The translations under genes and the position numbers were made by a program. The notes below the pieces were generated by a model. That model saw only the letters and a list, made by a program, of their open reading frames with translations, was not told the origin of the DNA and made no database searches. Of a DNA stretch of 64,000 bases, positions 9,869 to 19,026 are shown piece by piece. Position 1 is the stretch's first letter; every line of letters starts with the position of its first letter. Location of the stretch: NCBI GenBank assembly GCA_009829735.1, contig CM020618.1, positions 16,167,346 through 16,231,345 on the forward strand. Direction: 5' to 3'. The DNA is from Pyropia yezoensis. Its lineage: Eukaryota; Rhodophyta; Bangiophyceae; Bangiales; Bangiaceae.

Positions 9869-10699
9869 ATGTGGTCTCCCGGACAAGGCAGCCATCTGGA
9901 CGACGTCGCGGCGGCCCGGGTCTACTTAGGCGCACCCTTGACGGACGCCGACGCTGCCCTTTACGTTGACCAGAGGAGGGCCCCGCCGGATGGCGCCATG
10001 GACGACTGGCTAGACTCCATGCTCCACGGTACGTTCTTGGCTGCGCCTGGCAACGCCGCGAAGATGAATCTGCTGATTAACGGCGACGGGCAACGTGACA
10101 CGACTGGATTCTCGACCGGTTGTGCTCCAGCGCCGTCGGATAGAGGGCCTGCATCCGAGTCACCGCCTGTCAACCACCTGCACGGGGCACCCTCCACCGT
10201 TGCAGCGCCTGTCGAGCACGCGCGTGAGGCGCGCCCAACCATGCCATCTCTCGTGGGCCACGCGCCCCCCGCCACCCCTTCTGGCGTCCCCCATCGTCTG
10301 CTTCCTGTCGCAGCTCAGTCGCATGGCGTGTCTGGGGGTGGGGCGATCGGTGAGGCCTCGAACAAGGTCATTGCGCGCCAGAACCTTCCGAAGGGTCTGA
10401 GGACGGTCGACGGCGTTTTAACCGCATGGGAGGATGGGTTAGATGGGCTGCTTCCCATGCGTTCGTTCGTGGGGAACCAGCACCCAACCATCAAGCTGGA
10501 TCGCGCGGAGCGCAAGCAGCTGAATGACTACGCGCGCATTGCGCGCAAGGTGCTGGGGGGTGGTAGCGTGGAGGGCATCGGTCGTGAGCAGTTTCACGTC
10601 CGCTATGAGGTGGACAGTGGAGGCAAGACGCGTACCTTGAAGGCGATTCGTGTGATGCTCGAGCATGAGGCGAGAGCCTCAAAGAGCGCGCAGTCGTGA
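9869..10699 (+). CDS. Unknown protein, 276 aa
   Basis: A credible coding frame from the ATG at 9869 (MWSPGQGSHLDDVAAARVYL) to a TGA. Unlike the flanking low-complexity DNA it has even residue use, including a compact C-terminal segment with LDRAERKQLNDYARIARKVL and a basic region GGKTRTLKAIRVMLEHEA. The middle (~80-150) is Pro/Ala-rich and probably disordered. No family is recognised. The open frame extends 67 codons upstream to 9668, but that part does not look like protein. Only 36 bp separate it from a second ATG frame (10737). The setting suggests a transposon-borne gene, but no terminal repeats were found. Confidence 0.5.
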   Translation: MWSPGQGSHLDDVAAARVYLGAPLTDADAALYVDQRRAPPDGAMDDWLDSMLHGTFLAAPGNAAKMNLLINGDGQRDTTGFSTGCAPAPSDRGPASESPPVNHLHGAPSTVAAPVEHAREARPTMPSLVGHAPPATPSGVPHRLLPVAAQSHGVSGGGAIGEASNKVIARQNLPKGLRTVDGVLTAWEDGLDGLLPMRSFVGNQHPTIKLDRAERKQLNDYARIARKVLGGGSVEGIGREQFHVRYEVDSGGKTRTLKAIRVMLEHEARASKSAQS

Positions 10700-10736
10700 G
10701 CTCATTTTCATCTTTCTTGTTGTGACAGCTTGAAAC

Positions 10737-11228
10737 ATGCCGGCGAGGGCACCGCGGGGTCGGCCGATCTCAGGCAGGGCGAGCACAAAGGTTGCTCGTG
10801 CGGCCCTTCGGCAAATCCACTCCCGCCACCGCGCTACCCCCCCGACGCCGGCGACGCCCCGCCCCGCACCACTGGCGCCGCCCCCCCCCCCGCCCACGCC
10901 GCGCCCTCCTCGGTCCACGCCTTGCCTTTCTCCCCCCGTGCTCTGGTCCCCTACCACCCAAGACGCTCATCGACCGCGCCAGCTGGCGGGCCCCTCCCCA
11001 GCGCCGCGCCGCCCGCAGCCGTCCTCAGGCACTGTCGCCGACAACCGCCGCTGCCGCCCGCTGCCGGCCGCGCGTGGCCGCTGCTCCAGCCGACTGCCGG
11101 CTGCGGCGGGCCGCCCCCGCGCCGGCTGCCGGCTGCCGGCTTGTCCGTCCCACGCCAGCTGCCCACCACGGCTGGCCACCGTTCTCGCCGGCTGCGGTGT
11201 AGTGGTTTTACGTACCTTAGGCGCGTAG
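10737..11228 (+). CDS. Possible small basic then Pro-rich protein
   Basis: The frame starts 36 bp after the previous gene with MPARAPRGRPISGRASTKVA, which contains an AT-hook-like RGRP, and then becomes an almost pure Pro/Ala/Arg low-complexity sequence. The ~10710-10730 stretch is pyrimidine-rich and ends in GACAG, so this may instead be an exon of the preceding gene behind a 3' splice site. Only the first ~35 residues look like protein. Confidence 0.25.
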   Translation: MPARAPRGRPISGRASTKVARAALRQIHSRHRATPPTPATPRPAPLAPPPPPPTPRPPRSTPCLSPPVLWSPTTQDAHRPRQLAGPSPAPRRPQPSSGTVADNRRCRPLPAARGRCSSRLPAAAGRPRAGCRLPACPSHASCPPRLATVLAGCGVVVLRTLGA

Positions 11229-14200
11229 CACCCAGATCACACAGAGAAACAACCCACCAAGAACGCGGGGAGACAGGAGAGATACCGAACCGCCGACCGC
11301 CTGGCTAGTTCACGCGGGGATCCGCGACCAGGACGACAGTGTTCAAGCACACGCAAGTCTGTTTTTTTTTCGAAGGGGGAAGCAACGCGCACCCCCACGC
11401 ACACTCTTACCCTCTCTCACCCGCACCCAGCAACCCTCCACACCGGGCCACGAGCGGGCCTATCAAAACCCTCCAACATGTCCGGAGGGCCCCCTCCCCC
11501 ACGGATCATCCCTGCCAGCGGGGCAGGAACCTCCAAGATACGGGGAAGAGGAGCCCCGCCGGACATCAGTGCCATCACTCAAGATCTCCCCGATCTCACA
11601 ATCACGCAAAATACACAATCAAAATCCAAACCCCAAATGCATCCCATCCCGGAATATTGACCAATGGCCAATTCCGGTCAGGGGAAATTCCCGTACACTG
11701 GAAATCCCAACATGGGCTCCAGAACCAATGGCGACCCGGTCCCATCTCCATAGGAGGGGACCAATCGGAAGCCAGTAAAATCCCAAGGGGCCAAATCGGC
11801 CCCGTCCTCCTCACTAGGAAGGTGGGCACATGGGTACGACGCGATCTCTTCGAGGTCCCCCCCCGTGGAGGGCCCATGGGGTCCCTACATGTGGGCCTCC
11901 GCCCGGCGGATGCCTCCTCTTTCCTGCGGGCTGACCCCCTACTGACTTAGCTGCTTGCGAGCCGCCGTCCCCGCTGTCCCGCTGCGCGTTTGTCTGCAGC
12001 CACCGCTGCTGCTCCCGTCCCCGCCGCGGGCTGCAAGCTGCGACCTCAGCCCCCGCCGCCTCCCCCGCCGCAGTCAAGTGGCCGAGGCGAGGCGGCGCCA
12101 CCGCCTCAGCCACCGCCGTCGCCGCCGCCGCCGCCGCCGCCGCCGGTCGGCGCGGCTGCTGCGGTAGCGACGTGGGCGGCGGCGGCGCCTGGCACGTGAA
12201 CCAGCCCGGGGATGGCGTCGATGGCGCCGCGCGTTGCGCGTGGCGGCGGTGGACTCGAACCGCGCCGGATGCCGCACAAGCAGCGACTGGGGGAGCGCAG
12301 CGACAAGCCACCGCGCGGCGCCCGCGAGAAGCGTCGCCGCCATGGCACACCCCCCCCACAGGCAGCGGCACCACCAGCACCCGCATTCTCCCCGGCGGCA
12401 CCCCCGCCCCCGGTTGAGTGCACGACCGTTGCAAGCAGCAGGGTCGGCAGCGCCCGCCGCAGTGCGTCGCCCGCCTTGTACGCCGCCGCCGCCGGCAGCA
12501 CCATTGCGGCGTCGGTGCAAAGCGCGCGCATCCTCTGCCGCGCCGACGTCGGGCTACAGATGCAGAGGTCGGCGTCGCCGCCGCCGCCACAGTCGCCGAG
12601 TCCCCGCGGGCGCCGCCGCCACTGCCGCAGCCACCGCCATGGTGGTCCCCGCCACCATGCCCCCAGCCCTCCAGGGTGCCCCGCCGCGGCGCCGCCGCGT
12701 CGACCGCCTGAACGAGTGGGCGAGGGGGGAGGAGGGAGAGCCGCTATCTCAAGCAGCCGCCGCCGCCGGTACCGGCGCTGACGGTAGCAGCGGCGCCCGC
12801 CGTGGCTTACGGCGCGCCGACCCGTCCAGGTGAACGCGATCGACCGCCGCAGCGGCCACGGCGGCCTCGACGGCGGCGGCTGTGGCGTCGGCAGCTGTAG
12901 CCGCAGTTAATGAGCGTGGCAGAGGGGAGCGGTGGGGATGAGTTGCGGCGAGGCCGGGGACTCTGAGGCTGGGGGAGCGGGGGGGGGGAGGGGGTCTGCC
13001 CAGGCGCACTGGCCCCTATCCGCAATCCGCGAAAAGCGCCCTGCCGCCGCGGAGGCCGCCGACACCGCCGCCGCCGCGAAAGGAACTGCGCCGGGGCGCC
13101 CGGCCGCCTCCATCCCCACCTCCCCTCTCTCTTTTGCCGCCACCCATGGGACGGTCCTCGATGGCGGAAGGGAGGCTGCCGCGGCGGCCGTGCACCATCA
13201 CCCCCCCCCCGCAACGCCGCTGACGTCCCTCGATGTGCACGCTGCAGCGGGGGGTCCTCCCGCCGCCGCCCCCGCGGTCCCTCGACGGGCATGCCGCCCC
13301 GGCGGCGCTGCCGCGCGTCGGCGACGGCGGCAGCGGCCCCGCTTGGGCCGCCACCGCCTGACTTTCCACCGCCACTTTCGTGCCGTAGAGCGATGCAGCG
13401 GCCGGCGGCGGCGGAGGTGGCCAACAGCCCCCGCGGGGCCCCAACACCAATGCCGAGGCAGCCGTTCTGCGCGTGGGGGTGCGACGGCGGCAGCGGCAGA
13501 ACTGCATCGCTGACGGCGTCCGCCTCCGCCTCCCGGGCGCTGTGGGCGCCCCTGTCGGAGGCGTGAGTGCGAGGTGGGCGTGCGGCGGCTGCGGCCACCC
13601 CCGCCGTCAGCACGGGTGGTCACGGTGGCGGCGGCAGCGGCGGCTTCGGCAGCGGTGGTAGTGGCGGCGGCTCGGGCCTGCTGCGCCCACCCGGCACGGC
13701 TGGCACTTCCCCGGCGGCTCGGCGCCCAAGACGGCCGCCACGGGCGTTGCGCGGCGCGCAAAGGCGCGGGCGTCTCACACCAAGCGAGTGAGCCTCCGTC
13801 GCCGCGACGCCGCGCGGCTTGACCGCTGCCGCCACCGCCGCCGCCGCCTCCGAGGCCACCGCTGCGCGGTCGTCACCGTTGGCGTTGCCGCTGCCGCCGC
13901 CGCCGCACCTGGCCGACGGCAGTGGCTGTTGGGGTTGGGGGAGAGCCGCGAGGGGGAATGGAGCAGGCGGTGGGGAGGGTGGGCCGCGCTGCCACCCAAG
14001 CTTGGCGACGACGGGGCGGGGGGGGGGGGGGGGGCGTGGGCGGCGGCGTGGTCGAGGGCCCCCTCCTGTACTGGCCCAACGACGCGGACACTAACGGCGG
14101 GGCGAGGTCGGGCCGCGGTGGCGGCGGCGCAGCGTCCCGGGCGACCGCGTAGTGGACGTCTTCGGCGTCGTCCGCCGAGGAGTGGGAGGGGGGTCAGGCT

Positions 14201-16008
14201 TGCTGTCGCCTTTGGGGAGGAGCTCGTCCGAGGGGCAGGCAGCGGTGACAGCCGCCGGCGGAGGTGGGGAGGGGGGGGCGTGCGGCGCGGCCGCGGTGAC
14301 AGCAGCAGCGGCGGCGGCGGCCGCGGGCGCCGCGACGTGCGCCGAAGTGAGTGAGCCGCGGGTCCAGCGGCCGGGCGCGAGCGGGTGGAGTGGGAGGGGG
14401 CCGGGGCGGCCGTCGAGCGTCCATGCGACCGCTGCGGTCGACGGCGTGGGCGGCGCCGCTGCTGGCGAGGGGGGGGGGCGCGGCGCCCTCCGAATGCGGC
14501 CGATAGGGGCCGCATCGACGGCGTGGGCTGTGGTGCCGCGGAGAGGAGGCGGGTTGCGGTGGGGGTGCGAGTGTGGGTGGTGCAGGGAAGTCGGCGGGTG
14601 GCGGCGGTGGTGGTGGTGGTGGTCGTGGCGATAGCGGCGGCGGCGGAGGCGGCGGCCGCATGGCCCGCGCCCTCGGCGCCTTCAGCGCCAACCGCGCTCG
14701 GCCGCCTCGTCCTGTGGCGGCGGCCGCCGCGGCCGGGGCCGCGGCTGACGCCAAGCCGCCCCCCCCTCCATGAGGGGCTCTTCCGCACGAGCGGGACGTC
14801 CTCCGCCGCGGCTGCTGCCCCATCCGCTGCCTGCGCTCCGCCCGCCGACTCGCCGGCAGCGGCGATGTCCGCGACGGCGGCCGCGCCGTCCGCGCCGTCC
14901 CTGCTTCCACTGCCGCCGCCGCTGCCACCGCGGTCGAGCACAAGGCGGCGGCGCCCGCCGCCGCGGCCGCTCTCGGCTAGCTCACGCCGGCGAAGGCGGC
15001 GGTGCCGCCGCCCCTTGCCCGGAGGCGACCATGTGCCACCGCCGCCCCACCGACGGTGCGCCACGCCCTGGGGGAAGGGGGGTCCCCCGCCACCGAGAGG
15101 CGGGCGCGCACTCCTGCCGGCCAGCGACCGCCCCGCCTGTCCCCCCGCGCTGGGCGCTCCCGCCCGGCGTCAGGCAGCCGCCGGCAACGGACACACACCC
15201 CTCACCCCGCCGGCACACCAGCCGCACCCACACCCGCCGCTCCCGCCACCGCCGCCGCGCGCCGCCGCCGCCGCTGTCGTTGCCGGACGACGCCACCGCC
15301 GCCGTGGCTGCCACCCGGGCAACGAGCCGTCACGTACGGCCGCGGGCGGATGCCAAAAAAACACGTGCGCGGTGTCCCAACCGAGACGCGCAGGCCGCCG
15401 GGAGGGGGAGCGGCGCCGGCCAGCCTGTTGGGTTGCGGCCAGCAGTGGGGCGGGGGGGGGGGAGGTGCCTGGGCCACCCCTGCCGCGCGCCGCGGCGGCC
15501 ATTGATGGGCGGTCTACGAGCGGTCCGTCCGACGGCGGGCGGCGACACCCGCACGGGCGAAGCGTCAGCATTCGCGGCAACGGTTCGCCTTCGCCTCACG
15601 CAGGAAGAGAAAGTAGGGAACGCACGCACGCCGGGCCATTGCCGGCAGCACCAGTTGCTATAAAACCCCGCGCCGACGCTGCCGCGCCGCGCCGCGACGA
15701 CTAGCCGGGCGGTCGGCAGGCAAACCTCTACCCCCCTTCCCCGCGCCTGTTGTTCTTGGCCCTCCAGTACGCCCCCCCCGTCTCCTCCCGGCCACTCCAC
15801 CCCCCCCCCCACCTCTCCGCCACCCCACGCCAGCCCCCTACGATAGCGGCTCGACGCCGTACGCGCCGTCTGCCGCGGGCTGGCCACGCCCCCCCCCGCC
15901 CCGCCGCGCTCCCCGCCCCCGCCCGGCCATCCGCCCGCTCGTGCGGGGTGGGCCAGTGGGTGGGCACGGGGAGGACTCGTAGGTGCGCAGGTCGCTGGCC
16001 CACGGCAC
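11229..16008. repeat. Low-complexity CCG/GGC-rich region, no credible gene
   Basis: From about 11950 to 15700 the sequence is built of imperfect CCG, GCC and GGC runs. Open frames occur in nearly all six phases simply because stops are rare, and all translate to Pro/Arg/Ala/Gly low complexity. 11340-11900 is less repetitive and lower in GC and may be a decayed element. A TATAAAA sits at 15659-15665. I see nothing else I can name. Confidence 0.6.
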
Positions 16009-16579
16009 TGTGGTATAAAACTCGATCCTCTCAGACACGTGTCAATATCCCTCGGGGGAAAGGGACAGGTAACACAGAAAGGGGAACTACGAGAATGGTA
16101 TGCCTGTTGCCTCACGTGCCTGCTCGCAGAGCAAACAGATACGCACGGTAGTGCACACGGGGAAGAGGAAAGCAAACGCGCAGTTGTCTTTTTCCTGAGG
16201 GCGCGGGCCAAGGGCGCCTCGCTGTCCCTCTTAACGTGCATCTGGGGGAGCCTCGGCACGTTGGCCAGGTAGCCCCCCCATAACCCCGAGTGGCCCCGAC
16301 CCGAGTCTAACCTCGTCAGGTCGGGGGCCACTATCACTACTAATTCTATTCCCACTCACTAATCTCACACTCAAATTCTCTCAAATCAAGTCCCTCACAA
16401 GTATGCAAAAACCCATCAGCAATCCCTCTCTCACGTGTGGATAGCGTAGTCCACCGCATCCCAGTGCCGGGCACGGGCCACGGCCGCCAACCATCACCAC
16501 ACGGCGGGCGTGTTCTGGCACCTGGTGCCCTCTGGTTGTAGTCCCGGGTCGGCGCCAAGTCGGGGCCAGGGATGCTACA
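16009..16579 (-). repeat. 3' LTR of family C (inner end tentative)
   Basis: On the minus strand the LTR begins TGTAGCATCCCTGG directly after the purine tract, resembling the family A tip. The far end is not proven because no second LTR exists in the window; TGTGGTATAAAAC at 16009 is the best candidate because it nearly mirrors the TGTAGCA tip. Confidence 0.45.
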
Positions 16580-16592
16580 TAGCTCCCTCCCT
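16580..16592 (-). other. Polypurine tract of family C
   Basis: Read on the minus strand, AGGGAGGGAGCTA directly precedes TGTAGCATCC, matching the arrangement in families A and B. Confidence 0.65.
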
Positions 16593-16763
16593 AGACTGGC
16601 ACGTCCTCGGGCCAAACCAGGTGCCACCGTGCACAGCCTCGAGCACGTCCACACCGGTGCCGAGGTCGAGCGTCTTCACCCTGGTCACGATCACCTGCTC
16701 CGGTTCTCTGCCCCCCTTCTCTCCTTCACCTTGGCCCTCTCGTTCCCCCGGAGTCTGGACGTC

Positions 16764-18881
16764 ATGTCCAGTTCCGAGATCCAAGCTGGGCCCGTGGTTC
16801 CGGCGGCGAGTGTTGCGGAGGAGAACTCGGGTAGTCGCGCCCCTCTCCTGCCTCCGGTTCCTCGGGTGTCGATGTCGGCGCCGGTCGCCACGGCGGGGAC
16901 GGATCGGGTTCCCCCGGCTTCTGTGATGCACCCGGTCGAGACCCCCCCGGTGGGTCTCCCGGAGATGCTTCTTGGGCAGGACCCTCTGGCGGCCCGGCGT
17001 TACTCCACGGTGGTCGGCAACGCCGGCGCGGCCCAGTGCCAGCAGGATTGCTTGGACCTCTGGCGCAAGGAACTCCAGCGCGGGGTCCTGACCGAGATGG
17101 ATAAGGCTCGTCTTCACACGGCGGACCAGATGCGCCTGGCACAAGACCGCTCCCAGAGCTTCTCGGGTTCCTCTTGGGTTGCTCATCTGGAGGATCTCCC
17201 CTTCGCGCTGGTGCTGGATCTACCCTTGACCGAGCGTCGCGTGCCCGCGTCCGTTCTCCGGTGGCCGGAGGAGGAAGAGTACGTCCACCGGGCGCTCAAG
17301 GTCTGGGACGAGGCGCTCAAGGGGTCGGGGAGCCTGAACTGCGACCCCCGTCCGAGCATGGTCGCTCTGGAGCCGCCTTTCCTGACCCGGATGTACTCCA
17401 AGTTGTCACCGGCACGGGAGCAAGGCGAGCGACGCGGCCGCCAGCGTGACTTCCTCGTGAGCTGCAACCATCAGGAGGTCTGGAAGCTGGATAAGGCTAA
17501 CCGGGCGGCGTACTACCCCAAGGTCATCCCGCAGCAGCAGGAAGTCGAGATCCCGGTCGGGTTTGCTCCTTCCAGCATCCCCTTCACCTGGTACTTCTTG
17601 GACGCCTTGACTCAGGCGTCGATCAAGGGCTTCTTCCACTCGATCCCGTACATGATGTACACGTCCGAGATGACAGTCTTGGCGGCCAGCCACTGGCTTC
17701 ACGAGGTCTTGGTGTCCAACCGGCTTTGGTTTCTCTCTGACCTCCTGATGGTCTGGATTGTCGACAAGTTGACCGTCGACTTCCTGTGCAGCCAGGACGA
17801 AGAGTACAAGGGGCTCTTCCAGGCGATGATTGACTTCTGGCGTCTGGTGCCGGTGCATGACCGGAACTTCTTGAACGCGATTGCCGATCAGAACCGCCCG
17901 CGTCGGGATGGCTTCGGTTGGGCGCAGGTGGTCTACCAGTCTTCTCCGGCCAAGGTGCAGCTGGCGACGCCGCTTCCGGCGTGGCCGCAGCTAGGTAGCT
18001 TTCCTGCCCCGGCCGCCCTTGATCTTCTGCCAGTTGGGCCGCCGGTGCAGGAGTCGGGATGGGCCGCGGCGGTCGGTCAGGCGTCTGCGGCGGCTCCGCT
18101 TCCTCCTGTTGCACCTGTCGCCCCGGTGGCCTCGCCTGAACCGTCGCCGGCGCGTTCACGCCCTGTTCCGGCTGTGCCGGTACTTCAAGCTCCTCCGGCA
18201 CCGCGCCTGTCTGCGGCGAGTCTGGGGGTGACCGTGCGGTCGCCTACCACTCCGGCCGCTCCGCCTCGGACGCCTTCTTCCAACGCCGGTGGCGCTGTGC
18301 CTCCGCTGGAGTTGGGTACTCCGGTTTCGGGGGCTGTTGTGGACCGTCCGGTGGTGTCATCCTCGGGGCGGTTCGAGATTCCGGCGCCGACTCTGCGCCT
18401 TACCCGCTTCCGGGTGCGTGACTGGTACCTGATCCAAGGTGGTCCGACATGCGACCAGTACGACGTCGGTATGATTGAAGACCAGCTGGGTCGTCTTCCG
18501 GTGCAGGTTGAAGGCGTTGGGTCCTCCCTGGTGCTGGGTACTTACGCCAGCGTCTTGAACAACGTGGTCGACCGGGTGTTTGCTTGCGCGGACAGCGGCC
18601 AGATGTCGAACAACCCGGTGGTTGGCGAACTTCTGGCGACCTTGACGCGGCATGGCTTGGCCCAGCAGTGGTCAGAAACCTTCACTGGCTTCCAGGGGCG
18701 CCGACGGGCATATCTGGATGAGCGGGAGCCCCCGGCAACTACCGGTACTACTCCGATGGCGTCATACCGGGATGCACCGCGTCCACCGCACTACGTCATC
18801 CCGTCTTCCTCCGGTTCCCGTCGTGCCGCGGAGGCAGCGCTGGAGGACACTCCCGCGGCTCAGCGTCCGCGCCGGGAGTAG
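16764..18881 (+). CDS. Antisense retrotransposon protein, family C (aORF-C)
   Basis: A fully open 705-codon frame opposite to the family C pol and convergent with it (145 bp between stops). The ATG at 16764 (MSSSEIQAGPVVPAAS) is chosen because the 64 upstream codons do not look like protein. Residues ~1-60 and ~410-540 are Pro/Ala-rich; the two mixed domains are ~75-405 and ~540-650. Motifs LEPPFLTR, AAYYPKVIPQQQEVEIPVGF, LAASHWLHEVL and RPRRDGFGWAQ align with family B and A antisense proteins. The leader between LTR and ATG is pyrimidine-rich with no TATA box. No catalytic motif is recognised. The length is similar to aORF-B and this is the best-preserved member for functional work. Confidence 0.78.
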   Translation: MSSSEIQAGPVVPAASVAEENSGSRAPLLPPVPRVSMSAPVATAGTDRVPPASVMHPVETPPVGLPEMLLGQDPLAARRYSTVVGNAGAAQCQQDCLDLWRKELQRGVLTEMDKARLHTADQMRLAQDRSQSFSGSSWVAHLEDLPFALVLDLPLTERRVPASVLRWPEEEEYVHRALKVWDEALKGSGSLNCDPRPSMVALEPPFLTRMYSKLSPAREQGERRGRQRDFLVSCNHQEVWKLDKANRAAYYPKVIPQQQEVEIPVGFAPSSIPFTWYFLDALTQASIKGFFHSIPYMMYTSEMTVLAASHWLHEVLVSNRLWFLSDLLMVWIVDKLTVDFLCSQDEEYKGLFQAMIDFWRLVPVHDRNFLNAIADQNRPRRDGFGWAQVVYQSSPAKVQLATPLPAWPQLGSFPAPAALDLLPVGPPVQESGWAAAVGQASAAAPLPPVAPVAPVASPEPSPARSRPVPAVPVLQAPPAPRLSAASLGVTVRSPTTPAAPPRTPSSNAGGAVPPLELGTPVSGAVVDRPVVSSSGRFEIPAPTLRLTRFRVRDWYLIQGGPTCDQYDVGMIEDQLGRLPVQVEGVGSSLVLGTYASVLNNVVDRVFACADSGQMSNNPVVGELLATLTRHGLAQQWSETFTGFQGRRRAYLDEREPPATTGTTPMASYRDAPRPPHYVIPSSSGSRRAAEAALEDTPAAQRPRRE

Positions 18882-19026
18882 TAGTTAGAGGCAAGGAGGG
18901 TGAGGGTCTTGGGAGAAGCGAGGAGGGAAGAGGCGGAGAGAAGGGTTGCCCGAGCGGGTGCTTGTTTTCCTTGATTGTTCCATGCTTGTATTGCGTGTTC
19001 TCCTTGATATACCCGTTCCCTTCTTC
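18882..19026. other. Short convergent spacer of family C
   Basis: 145 bp between the stop of the plus-strand antisense frame and the stop of the minus-strand pol. It should hold 3' processing signals for both transcripts; none is evident by eye. Confidence 0.4.

Noticed and set aside
11950..15704. Many long open frames on both strands (for example 13775-15064 minus and 14385-15704 plus).
   Set aside because: All are Pro/Arg/Ala/Gly/Ser low complexity produced by CCG/GGC triplets with few stops; no frame stands out and no domain is visible.
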